64,000 nt of DNA. Origin: an uncultured Muribaculaceae bacterium. GTDB lineage: Bacteria; Bacteroidota; Bacteroidia; Bacteroidales; Muribaculaceae. Under the pieces are notes generated by a model. It worked only from the letters and a program-made list of their open reading frames with translations. It made no database searches and was not told where the DNA came from. A program made the position numbers and the translations under genes. The stretch lies in contig CAJUCW010000001.1 of NCBI GenBank assembly GCA_910585275.1, positions 62,001-126,000 of the forward strand, given 5' to 3'. Below are positions 55,846 through 63,661 of the stretch, one piece after another (the first letter of the stretch is position 1; each line of letters begins with the position of its first letter).

Positions 55846-56679
55846 TTATCTCCAAAGGAGGCAGATAACTCCCATCAGCACGCAATAGGCAGCAAACCAC
55901 ACGAGCTTTCCGCGTTTCACGAGATTCAGCATCCACTTGCAAGCACAGCAACCCACTATGAAGGAAGCCGCGAATCCGATAACCAGTGCTGTGGCGCCTA
56001 CGGCATTGTCGCCCTGAGCGGCCGGAGTGCCGACAATCTCTTTCACATCGAGAAGAGCCTCGCCGAGAATCGGGATAATGACCATAAGGAACGAGAACGA
56101 CGCCACCTTGTCGCGCTTATCGCCGAGAAGGATGCCGGTGGCGATGGTGGTGCCGCTACGGCTGAGACCGGGAAGCACCGCGATAGCCTGTGCGCAACCG
56201 ATGACAAAGGCGTCGAGCCAAGTGATGTCACGCCCCTTTTCCGCGCTGACCATGCCGTGGCCGTCGGCACGGCGTCCCGTGAGGTGGGCGAACGTTAGAA
56301 GAGCGGCGGTCACAAGAAGGCATACTCCCACTACCGTAAGACCGCTCCCGAAGAAACTTTCGACGAAATCCTTGAAACAGAGCCCGACGATGGCCACAGG
56401 TATGCAGGAAAGGAGAATCTTGCATACATAATAGAAATCGTTGTCGCGTTTGAAGCAGAAAAAGCTGCTGCAAAGCTTCGAAAACATTGGCCAAAGCACC
56501 ACGATGGTGGAGCATACCGTGGCTGCGTGGAGAATAAGGTCGAATTGAAGAATCTTGTCAGAGGGGAGGTCAATTCCCAATATCTCACGGAATATTTCGA
56601 GATGTCCGCTTGAACTGATAGGCAGATATTCCGCCAACCCTTGCACTATTCCGAGAATAAGAGCGTCTAACCATTCCAT
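55846..56679 (-). CDS. uppP: Undecaprenyl-diphosphatase
   Basis: An inner-membrane BacA-type enzyme that recycles undecaprenyl diphosphate for peptidoglycan and O-antigen synthesis. It has 277 residues and 7-8 membrane helices. The two catalytic repeats are GLAEYLPISSSGHL near 15-27 and PGLSRSGTTIATG at 170-182. The second usual Glu of E(X)4E is reduced here to GLAE. It is in the operon after DUF3098. Confidence 0.95.
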   Translation of the reverse strand: MEWLDALILGIVQGLAEYLPISSSGHLEIFREILGIDLPSDKILQFDLILHAATVCSTIVVLWPMFSKLCSSFFCFKRDNDFYYVCKILLSCIPVAIVGLCFKDFVESFFGSGLTVVGVCLLVTAALLTFAHLTGRRADGHGMVSAEKGRDITWLDAFVIGCAQAIAVLPGLSRSGTTIATGILLGDKRDKVASFSFLMVIIPILGEALLDVKEIVGTPAAQGDNAVGATALVIGFAASFIVGCCACKWMLNLVKRGKLVWFAAYCVLMGVICLLWR

Positions 56680-56727
56680 AGTTTAAACCGGATATAGCGG
56701 CGACAAGGCGCCGCCTTAAAAATTTCT

Positions 56728-57078
56728 TTAATTGTTGTTATAATCGATTTCTTCGTCTGTCTCAAGCGTTTCCCCTTTGGCAGTCACCTTGGCGGCTTTC
56801 CTTTTTGAAGGGGAATAGACTATGGCAAAAGCCATGAGCAGGAACCCGAGGAAAGAAAGCAATGGTCCCACCACAATGCGCCGGGTGCTGAAAATTTCCG
56901 GATTGAATCCGTTTTCCTCAGTGCTTCCGCCTCCGCTCATCAGGATAAAACCGATGACGATAAGGGCGAGACAGCCCCCCATCATGTAATAATTCTGTTT
57001 GGAAAACGGACGGTCTTTGGCTTTGACTCTGTCAAGCCCCTGGGGGTCCGGTTTCTCAATGTTTATGTTTATTGCCAT
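56728..57078 (-). CDS. DUF3098 family membrane protein
   Basis: A small Bacteroidetes protein with two membrane helices (YYMMGGCLALIVIGFILMSG and VVGPLLSFLGFLLMAFAIVY). An acidic tail ends EEIDYNNN. The start MAININIEKP at 57078 is preferred; an in-frame ATG at 57150 would overlap the region just after ftsX and has no support. The gene sits between ftsX and uppP, an order I know as common in this phylum, which suggests an envelope or division role. Confidence 0.88.
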   Translation of the reverse strand: MAININIEKPDPQGLDRVKAKDRPFSKQNYYMMGGCLALIVIGFILMSGGGSTEENGFNPEIFSTRRIVVGPLLSFLGFLLMAFAIVYSPSKRKAAKVTAKGETLETDEEIDYNNN

Positions 57079-57153
57079 ATCAGCTTTATATTTTTTCGGG
57101 TTATTAATAATGATGTATAATCCATACTTCTCCGCACCGCAACTTTGCATGGG

Positions 57154-58032
57154 CTATCTGAAGAGGTCTTCATAATCCTGTCGGAGATAGCGGGTGGTGG
57201 CAATCCAGGCAGCTATGCCACACAGCAATACGCCTGCCGCGACCATACCGGCTGCCACTATGCCATACGTTTCCCAACTTATATATGAAGCCACGTCGGT
57301 AAATCCGCCGCCCGGTGCGGCGGCAAGAGCCACGGCCATTATTCCGGAAGCGACAAGCCCGGAAACCAATCCGGAAAGCATGTTGTTGATTATGAACGGA
57401 CGGCGTATAAAACCGTTTGTGGCGCCCACGAGCTGCATGGTGTGGATAGTAAACCGCCTTGCATAAACGGCAAGATGGACCGTATTGTTGATCAACACGA
57501 ACGATATTATTATCATCACAACGGCTATGACTCCGAGCACAAGCGCAAAAGTCTCGATATTGCGGTTCATGTTTTCAACCATCGTGGAATCGGGCAAAGC
57601 CACTGATTCAACCCCGGGCATCGCCTTCAATTCGTTTTCTATCTTTTTTAAAGCAGATTCGGAAGCATAGTCGGATTTGACCGTAAACGCCACCTCCGGC
57701 GACAACGGATTGACACCGAAAAGAGCTTCGAGGTCTTCTCCGGTGTCGTTTTTCCAGTTTTTAAGTGCATCATCCTTGGTCACGACGTCCACGGAAAGCG
57801 CGAAAGGACGCGTAGCCACTTCTTTTGCAAGATTGACGGCGACGGAATCGCCGACGTTGTCGGCCATCACCACACTTACCTGCAGCCGCTCGCGCAGCCT
57901 GCGGGTTTCGGTAGCCGCGCTGACCGTGACCAAAGCGATAATCCCTATGATGATGAGCACCAACGTCACGCTCACGATTGTGGTGAGGTGAGCCGCCCAA
58001 TACGAGATCTTTATCTCTTTATTATGTTTCAT
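57154..58032 (-). CDS. ftsX: Cell division protein FtsX
   Basis: The permease-like partner of FtsE, which controls periplasmic peptidoglycan hydrolases at the division site. The protein has 292 residues, with one N-terminal helix (~15-40), an extracytoplasmic domain to ~165, and three C-terminal helices. NNTVHLAVYARRFTIHTMQL and VGATNGFIRRPF are the family's cytoplasmic segment. FtsE is not adjacent. The gene heads the operon. Confidence 0.94.
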   Translation of the reverse strand: MKHNKEIKISYWAAHLTTIVSVTLVLIIIGIIALVTVSAATETRRLRERLQVSVVMADNVGDSVAVNLAKEVATRPFALSVDVVTKDDALKNWKNDTGEDLEALFGVNPLSPEVAFTVKSDYASESALKKIENELKAMPGVESVALPDSTMVENMNRNIETFALVLGVIAVVMIIISFVLINNTVHLAVYARRFTIHTMQLVGATNGFIRRPFIINNMLSGLVSGLVASGIMAVALAAAPGGGFTDVASYISWETYGIVAAGMVAAGVLLCGIAAWIATTRYLRQDYEDLFR

Positions 58033-58137
58033 ATCCTCTGGATAGTTTCATGTGTCCCGCACATGCCGTTCAGGGAAATGCCGCACTCTTCGGAATGCTC
58101 ATCGGCACGTAAATCCCATAATTTGTGCAAAGTTAAT

Positions 58138-58170
58138 AAATTCATACCCTCTTTGTCAATCTTTTCATAC
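58138..58170 (-). promoter_or_regulatory. Promoter of the ftsX operon
   Basis: On the minus strand: ATTG, 21 bases, TAACTTTG. The leader is ~100 bases. Confidence 0.65.
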
Positions 58171-58285
58171 TATTTTTTCATTTTTTCACATATTTACGCT
58201 CTTTTTTTCATTTCAACGCCCTAATTATTCCATTTGTTCATAGCATTCATGGCAACCCGCCCATCCCCCTCTTCGATTTTTTTAT

Positions 58286-58293
58286 TAACTTTG
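58286..58293 (+). promoter_or_regulatory. -7 box of mtaB, leaderless geometry
   Basis: TAACTTTG, four bases (CATC) before the ATG at 58298. The same CATC spacer is used in front of the AraC-type regulator at 45.06 kb. Confidence 0.5.
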
Positions 58294-58297
58294 CATC

Positions 58298-59617
58298 ATG
58301 ACCGACAATTCCCAAATTCTTAAAGCAGCCTACTTCACGCTCGGCTGCAAACTCAATTTCGCGGAAACATCCACGATTGGAAAGATGCTTGCGGGGCGCG
58401 GCATAATGCGCGCCGCCAAAGGGGAAACACCCGACATCTGCGTTGTCAACACTTGCTCAGTGACGGAAGTGGCCGATAAAAAAGGACGACGTCTCATCCG
58501 AAGCCTCGCTGCCCGCTATCCTTCGGCGGCCATCGCCGTGACCGGCTGTTATGCTCAGCTGAAACCTGAAGAGGTGGCGCAACTCCCGGGTGTGGATATC
58601 GTAATCGGGTCGAACGAAAAGCTGAAGATGGCGGAATATATCGATTCATGGATGACCGACCGCCGGAAACGGGTGGAAGTGACCCCGGCACTCAAAATCA
58701 CAGAATTTTCCCCATCCTGCGAAAAGGGCGACCGCACGAGGTATTTTCTGAAAGTGCAAGACGGGTGCGACTATTTCTGCACCTATTGCACGATCCCGTT
58801 CGCAAGGGGAAGGTCGCGCTCCGGCAATATAGCCGACCTTGTTAAGATGGCTTCCGAAGCCGCAGCGCAGGGAGGGAAAGAGATTGTCATCACTGGGGTG
58901 AATATCGGCGAATTCGGCAAAGACAACGCCCAATCGCTTTTCGACCTCCTGCGTGCGCTCGATGACGTTGCGGGGATAGAGCGTTTCCGCATTTCGTCGA
59001 TAGAACCAAACCTTCTTACTGAAGAGATAATAGAATGGACGGCAAACGAAGCCCGGGCGTTTATGCCCCATTTCCACATCCCCCTTCAGTCGGGGTCTGA
59101 CAAGGTGCTTCGCCTTATGAACCGCCGATATGATACGTCGCTTTTCCGCTCACGGATAGAAACCATAAAGGAATTTATTCCCGACGCTTTCATAGGGGTG
59201 GATATAATAGCCGGCGCAAGGGGTGAAACGCCCGAAGAGTGGGAGAAAAGCCTCGATTTCGCAGGAAGCCTTGACGTGACGAGGTATCACGTATTCCCAT
59301 ATTCCGAACGGCCCGGCACCAAGGCGCTCCTTCTCGGCGACGCCGTGACGCAGGAAGAGAAGCACCGGAGGGTGGCACTCCTGACCGAACTTTCCGACAG
59401 GAAGACGAGCGCGTTCATGGAAAAGGCACTCGGGAGCGTGCGCCCCGTGTTGTGGGAACAGCCGTCGGGAGGCGAGATGATGCACGGACTCACCGACAAC
59501 TACCTCCGCGTGGAAGCGCCTTATATTCCCGAACTCATAAACACTATCAGCCGCGTCCGCCTCGACTCGATACATACTACGGAACCGGAGATAATCAACG
59601 CGTCGCATATAGAATAA
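58298..59617 (+). CDS. mtaB: tRNA (t6A37) methylthiotransferase
   Basis: A radical-SAM enzyme that adds methylthio to t6A37 to give ms2t6A37. The protein has 439 residues. The N-terminal cluster Cys are Cys17 (LGCKLNFAE), Cys53 and Cys84 (VTGCYAQ). The radical-SAM motif CDYFCTYC is at 157-164. A C-terminal TRAM domain follows. LGCKLNFAE with N-F in place of other residues favours MtaB over MiaB and RimO. It is cotranscribed with the GT2 gene, seven bases downstream. tcdA in this window acts on the same tRNA base. Confidence 0.93.
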   Translation: MTDNSQILKAAYFTLGCKLNFAETSTIGKMLAGRGIMRAAKGETPDICVVNTCSVTEVADKKGRRLIRSLAARYPSAAIAVTGCYAQLKPEEVAQLPGVDIVIGSNEKLKMAEYIDSWMTDRRKRVEVTPALKITEFSPSCEKGDRTRYFLKVQDGCDYFCTYCTIPFARGRSRSGNIADLVKMASEAAAQGGKEIVITGVNIGEFGKDNAQSLFDLLRALDDVAGIERFRISSIEPNLLTEEIIEWTANEARAFMPHFHIPLQSGSDKVLRLMNRRYDTSLFRSRIETIKEFIPDAFIGVDIIAGARGETPEEWEKSLDFAGSLDVTRYHVFPYSERPGTKALLLGDAVTQEEKHRRVALLTELSDRKTSAFMEKALGSVRPVLWEQPSGGEMMHGLTDNYLRVEAPYIPELINTISRVRLDSIHTTEPEIINASHIE

Positions 59618-59624
59618 GGTTGAA

Positions 59625-60617
59625 ATGAAAAAGCTTGCTGTAATAATTCTCAACTGGAACGGGGAAAAACTTCTAAAGGAGTTTATCCCTTCCGCATCAA
59701 AATACACTTCGGGCGATGACGTTGACCTCTTTGTGGCAGACAACGGCTCGACCGACGGTTCGCTCGACTGGCTCAGGAAGCATCATCCGGAGGTGAAGGT
59801 GATTGACCTCGGACAGAATTACGGTTTCGCAGAAGGGTATAACCGGGCAATCGACGCCACGCGCTACCCCTATACCCTACTCCTGAACAGCGACGTGGAG
59901 GTAACCCCCGGATGGTGGCAACCGTTATTGCAGTTCATGGAGGAGAATCCCGACGTGGGTGCGGCACAACCGAAAATAAAAAGCTACCGCGACAAAGGGA
60001 GCTTCGAATATGCCGGTGCTGCGGGGGGATACCTCGACCGTCTCGGTTATCCTTATTGCCGTGGAAGGCTGTTCGACTGCATAGAGCGCGACGAGGGACA
60101 ATATGACGGCGCACCGGCCGACGTATGCTGGGCATCGGGGGCCGCATTGATAGTAAGGACACCCCTCTATCGGGAACTTGGAGGACTCGACCCGAAGTTT
60201 TTCGCCCACATGGAGGAGATAGACCTTTGCTGCCGTATGCATGCTGCCGGGGCGAGGGTTTGCGCGTTGAGCGATTGCGAAGTGTATCACGTCGGAGGAG
60301 CTTCGCTAAATCAAGGGAACCCTCAAAAGACTTACCTTAATTTCCGCAACAATCTTTTACTGCTCCACAAGAATCTTCCGAAAGAGAACGGGAAGAGGGT
60401 GCTTTTCTTCAGAAGGCTCACCGACACTTTGGCGTTCGGGATGTTTCTCTTGAAAGGGGATTTCGCCAACGCCAAGGCCATTATAAAAGCCCACAACGAC
60501 TTCCGGAAAATGCGCAAGGAATATACCGTGCATCCGGCCACCGATACCCTCTCTACCCTACCCGGCGCACGACGCCGGATTGTAATAGACCGTTATCTTC
60601 TCCGGAAAAGAAAATAA
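59625..60617 (+). CDS. Glycosyltransferase family 2
   Basis: A 330-residue inverting GT-A enzyme, probably a rhamnosyl- or similar transferase for surface polysaccharide. The nucleotide-binding start is KLAVIILNWNGEKLL. DNGSTDGSLDWL, the DxD-type LLNSDVEV and HMEEIDLCCRM (catalytic Glu/Asp region) follow. The C-terminal ~60 residues are amphipathic and basic and may hold the protein to the membrane. The acceptor is unknown. It follows mtaB by seven bases; this pairing gives no hint of function. Confidence 0.9.
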   Translation: MKKLAVIILNWNGEKLLKEFIPSASKYTSGDDVDLFVADNGSTDGSLDWLRKHHPEVKVIDLGQNYGFAEGYNRAIDATRYPYTLLLNSDVEVTPGWWQPLLQFMEENPDVGAAQPKIKSYRDKGSFEYAGAAGGYLDRLGYPYCRGRLFDCIERDEGQYDGAPADVCWASGAALIVRTPLYRELGGLDPKFFAHMEEIDLCCRMHAAGARVCALSDCEVYHVGGASLNQGNPQKTYLNFRNNLLLLHKNLPKENGKRVLFFRRLTDTLAFGMFLLKGDFANAKAIIKAHNDFRKMRKEYTVHPATDTLSTLPGARRRIVIDRYLLRKRK

Positions 60618-60634
60618 AAACCAATTTAATTGTA

Positions 60635-60778
60635 AAGGTTTAAGGTTTAGAGTTTAATGTTTAGATAAGTGTTGATTTATTTGTTCAAAAGCAAACACTA
60701 TTATCTGAACCATAAACTTTAAACTTTAAACCAAACCAAAACCTTAAACTTTAAACCTTAAACCTTAAACTTTAAACC
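60635..60778. repeat. TTTAAGG/CCTTAAA repeat with conserved core, copy 2
   Basis: It has left words GGTTTAAGGTTTAGAG, a 53-base core at 60659-60711 that starts GTTTAGATAAGTGTT and ends CACTATTATCTGAACC, and a long right side of AAACTTTAAACCTT words. The core matches that at 35065-35116 in its ends. It begins 18 bases after the GT2 stop. Confidence 0.9.
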
Positions 60779-60801
60779 CAACATAAACTTTAACCCACAA
60801 T

Positions 60802-61539
60802 ATGTCAAAACCGCTTATTCTCGTCAGCAACGACGACGGCATCGAAGCCAAAGGAGTGCATGCACTCATCGACCGTCTTGTAAAATTCGGCGACGTGGTC
60901 TGTGTCTGTCCTGACGGTCCGCAATCGGGACAATCCATGGCAATCACTGTCAACTCTCCGCTGCGCATCAATCGCCTCGATGATTACCATGGGGCAAAGA
61001 TGTATAGCGTCAACGGCACGCCCGTTGACTGCGTAAAAATAGCCATGCACTGCATCGTGGAGCGCAAACCAGACCTCATGGTCTCGGGCATCAACCATGG
61101 CTCGAACGCCGCCGTGAATGTGGTTTATTCCGGCACTATGGGCGCGGCATTGGAAGCATGTGCCTGTAAGGTGTCCGCAATAGGTTTTTCGCTTACAACC
61201 CACGACCCGGACGCAGATTTCTCCGGTTGCCTTCCGTTTGTAGATAAAATTGTGGGCGATGTGCTTGAGAACGGCCTTCGCGAAGGGGTTTGCCTGAACG
61301 TGAATATCCCATACTGTCAGCCCGCACCCACGGAGATGCGTTTCACCAAAGCGGCACGAGGAAAATGGACCGACGAATACAAGGTATATCTCGACCCCAA
61401 CGGCAATCCGTTCTATTGGCTTACGGGACGGTTCGTCAACGACGAACCCGACAACCGGGACACCGACGAATGGCTCCTTGCACACGGCATAGTTTCCGTA
61501 GTGCCGACCGCGCTCGACCGAACGGCCCTTGTAGAATAA
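60802..61539 (+). CDS. surE: 5'/3'-nucleotidase SurE
   Basis: A metal-dependent nucleoside monophosphatase, often linked to stationary-phase survival. The protein has 245 residues. The metal site is SNDDGIEAKG at 8-17 (Asp10, Asp11). PDGPQSGQSMAIT and VSGINHGSNAAVNVVYSGTMG complete the active site. Its start follows the TTTAAGG repeat array by about 20 bases. Confidence 0.95.
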   Translation: MSKPLILVSNDDGIEAKGVHALIDRLVKFGDVVCVCPDGPQSGQSMAITVNSPLRINRLDDYHGAKMYSVNGTPVDCVKIAMHCIVERKPDLMVSGINHGSNAAVNVVYSGTMGAALEACACKVSAIGFSLTTHDPDADFSGCLPFVDKIVGDVLENGLREGVCLNVNIPYCQPAPTEMRFTKAARGKWTDEYKVYLDPNGNPFYWLTGRFVNDEPDNRDTDEWLLAHGIVSVVPTALDRTALVE

Positions 61540-61563
61540 GATTCATAAATCCAATAATAGAAA

Positions 61564-61599
61564 GGAGGGTATGCCACGTTTTATTGCGGCATACCCTCC
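61564..61599. terminator. Bidirectional terminator between surE and the 61.8-kb gene
   Basis: A perfect 12-bp stem GGAGGGTATGCC / GGCATACCCTCC with a 12-base loop. On the minus strand it is followed by TTTCTATTATT, so it stops the minus-strand transcript better. Confidence 0.75.
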
Positions 61600-61781
61600 G
61601 GCGTATGGCGAGGGGCTGAGTCGTGTCAACTTCAGCAAGGTCGATGACGAAAGCGAAAACCCGGATTCCCTGTCGAAAACAAAATCAACCTCCGAACAGT
61701 CAAGTCATCACAGGTTACAAACAAACCTTGGGAACCCGGCCCGTTCCCTCCGGCTTTCGCCGGAGAGGTGTCAAAAAGAAA
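61600..61781 (-). other. GC-rich structured 3' region, possible ncRNA or dispersed repeat
   Basis: It lies between the restored stop of the next gene and the terminator at 61564-61599. On the minus strand two hairpins adjoin: CTCCGGC-gaaa-GCCGGAG (GNRA loop, 61748-61765) and GGGAAC-N7-GTTCCC. Two minus-strand frames stay open for 30-50 codons, but without start codons or a recognisable product. The composition is unlike the A/T-rich spacers elsewhere. Confidence 0.4.
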
Positions 61782-62791
61782 TTATATGCCGCAAAACCGC
61801 GGCTCGACATAATGCTTGGACGACACGACCGCCTTCCTCCTGAGGCTTTCCGGCTCCTTAATCGGGTAGCCGTAGGCCAAACCATACGCCTTTGCTATCA
61901 GTTCTTTTTCCCGAGTTCCGACACTTTTTCATAAATGTCGTCGAGCGACTGCGGGATGCGTATTCTCAACGACGCGATCTCTTTCGTGCGCTTGCGGATA
62001 TGCTCGGCAAGTTTCGCTTCGAGAAGTTTCCGTTCGTTGTTCCAATCGGCCACGGCTTTCGTATATTCCGTCTTCGCGGCCACCTCCGATTCTTCCACAG
62101 CCTTCTGGCATTCGTATTTCATGGCGTTGAGACGCGACTGCACATCGCGATATTGCTGCTGGAGACGGAAATACACGTCTTCCACCACCTTCTCGCTTGC
62201 AGTGGGGGTATAGGTGTAAATCAACGTGTCACGTCCTGCCCCCTCCACGTCATGCGGTTTCTTTGCCTTCGACTGGAGGTCTTTTCTTGCGTCGGCGAAC
62301 TCACCGCCGGGATGTATGGCCTTACCCAGCGTGGCGGCAAGCGTTTCGAGGGAATAGTAGCGGCAACGCTCGTCAACCGACTTCGAGGCGTAATATTCAT
62401 CTTCCGTCAGAGTGTCTCCAATTTTTGGAGGTTCCTTCAACTCTATGCCGTTGGCCTTGGCATATTCCTCAAGAGTTTCACCATTAGCCTCCGAAAGGAG
62501 ACGCTCTTTCGCCTTTATCGCCTCGCGAAGCCATGCGATAAGCGATTTGGCATCGGCCGTTCTATGAAGAAGGGATATGACCGACTCCACATCTTCGTCG
62601 TTCGAGCCGTGGTTGAGCACGTTTGGCGTCTCACCGCTGATAAGAGTGACGGTTGTGGAATAAAGCGTCATCTCGGCAAGCGTAGTCTCGATGTCGCGAA
62701 TCATCTCCTTGGCAAGGTTTGCCACGTAGTTGGCAGAAGTAGAGGTAAGACCTTTGCCGTCGTCAGAGAAAAATATCATATCTTTTTTCAT
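61782..62791 (-). pseudogene. Coiled-coil protein of unknown function with 3' frameshift
   Basis: The main frame (62791-61898) encodes 297 residues ending SELGKKN. If the A5 run near 61907-61911 had six A, the frame would continue LGKKELIAKAYGLAYGYP for 44 more codons to a TAA at 61782, with clearly protein-like composition. The N-terminal half (MIFFSDDGKGLTSTSANYVA) is helical. Residues ~190-280 form a long charged coiled coil. No enzyme motif is visible. A real indel, a sequencing error in a homopolymer, or ribosomal slippage would all explain the break. I do not recognise the family. Confidence 0.65.
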
Positions 62792-62823
62792 AGCCGGAAT
62801 TTATTATTTAGTAAATATATAAC

Positions 62824-62905
62824 GTGCAATCACGTCCATGCTTCCGGCATGGACGGATATGCCTACGGATGCTTGTATGGACATGCCTCCGGCATGTTTG
62901 ATTGC
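62824..62905 (-). repeat. REP-like element, two units
   Basis: The unit at 62874-62905 is an inverted copy of GCAATCAAACATGCCGGAGG-CATGTCC. The one at 62824-62851 is a diverged copy in the other direction. It lies directly upstream of the frameshifted gene. Confidence 0.8.
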
Positions 62906-62997
62906 ACATACGCACACCCTATGCGTCTTTTGTGTAAACCGAAATACTATATGCAAAGTTCATGCCAAATTAATCAAACCAGCCGTTTGCATGCTCC

Positions 62998-63128
62998 AAC
63001 CAGGTCAACCGGAAGCAACCAGAATTTTGATATTCACGATAACAGACGCAAACCAGAGCAACCAGGACAACCAAAATCTTGATATTCGCGACAACATACG
63101 CAAACCAGAACAACCAAGATAACCAGAT
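62998..63128 (+). repeat. CCAGAACAACC-type repeat, two 52-bp tandem units
   Basis: Units at 63025-63076 and 63077-63128 share TTGATATTCrCGAyAACA and AAACCAGArCAACCA. A diverged piece precedes them. The CCAGAACAACC words are those flanking hipBA. Confidence 0.85.
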
Positions 63129-63193
63129 TTACCTACAAAATCCACAACACGTGTCTTACCTTGACATCTTTAAAACGCCATCCGTAAATTTCG

Positions 63194-63285
63194 TTTTAGT
63201 ACAATCCGCACATCCGTTTCGGCACAATCCATACATTCCTTTCGGCACAATTCACACATTCCTTTCGGTACAATTCAAACATTTT
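63194..63285 (+). repeat. Four 23-bp tandem repeats
   Basis: Units begin at 63194, 63217, 63240 and 63263, with form TTTCGGCACAATyCAyACAT followed by TCC. The middle two are nearly identical and the outer two more diverged. It is in a gap of about 870 bp (62792-63661) with no convincing long gene. Confidence 0.9.
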
Positions 63286-63360
63286 TACAATAAAATTTCT
63301 GAAATATAAGAATTTATTGCTATCTTTTCAAAATCAAATAACCTCCATCACCTAACATTC

Positions 63361-63483
63361 ATGATGGTTCTTACAGCAGTAGGAAAAATCGCTTATAAAC
63401 GAAAAGACGGTGTATATGTTGTGCCAATCACATGTATCGAAAACGGAACAGTATCCATGAATTCACCATTTATTATTCCATGA
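63361..63483 (+). CDS. Small ORF, 40 residues, possible remnant
   Basis: It reads MMVLTAVGKIAYKRKDGVYV and continues to FIIP before TGA. The composition is protein-like (basic, alternating hydrophobic) and unlike spacer DNA, but it has no clear promoter. It could be a short protein or the leftover end of a larger gene. I do not recognise it. Confidence 0.35.
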   Translation: MMVLTAVGKIAYKRKDGVYVVPITCIENGTVSMNSPFIIP

Positions 63484-63501
63484 ATACTCTTATTTGTGAA
63501 C

Positions 63502-63545
63502 ATCGGGTATTCATGAAAATTGAAATCATTTCATGAATACCCGAT
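63502..63545. repeat. 17-bp inverted repeat
   Basis: ATCGGGTATTCATGAAA and its exact complement around a 10-base loop. A further CATGAATAC occurs just upstream at 63477. It may be a terminator of the small ORF or an operator. Confidence 0.75.
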
Positions 63546-63551
63546 AAATCT

Positions 63552-63636
63552 ACATATTATCCTATGCTTACACCATCGCTGCACAACGTAACAACATGAC
63601 CGTAAAGCAATATATAGAAAAAGGTGAGTAACTAAT
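63552..63636 (+). pseudogene. Short coding-like remnant
   Basis: One frame reads SYAYTIAAQRNNMTVKQYIE and KGE before TAA, which looks like the end of a real protein, but a stop precedes it. It is probably a decayed gene end. Alternatively, translation from the internal ATG gives 11 residues. Confidence 0.25.
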
Positions 63637-63661
63637 TACACCCCGATAATATCACTACCCC

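Noticed and set aside
61892..63082. 396-codon plus-strand open frame
   Set aside because: It is antisense to the coiled-coil gene and then runs through intergenic repeats.
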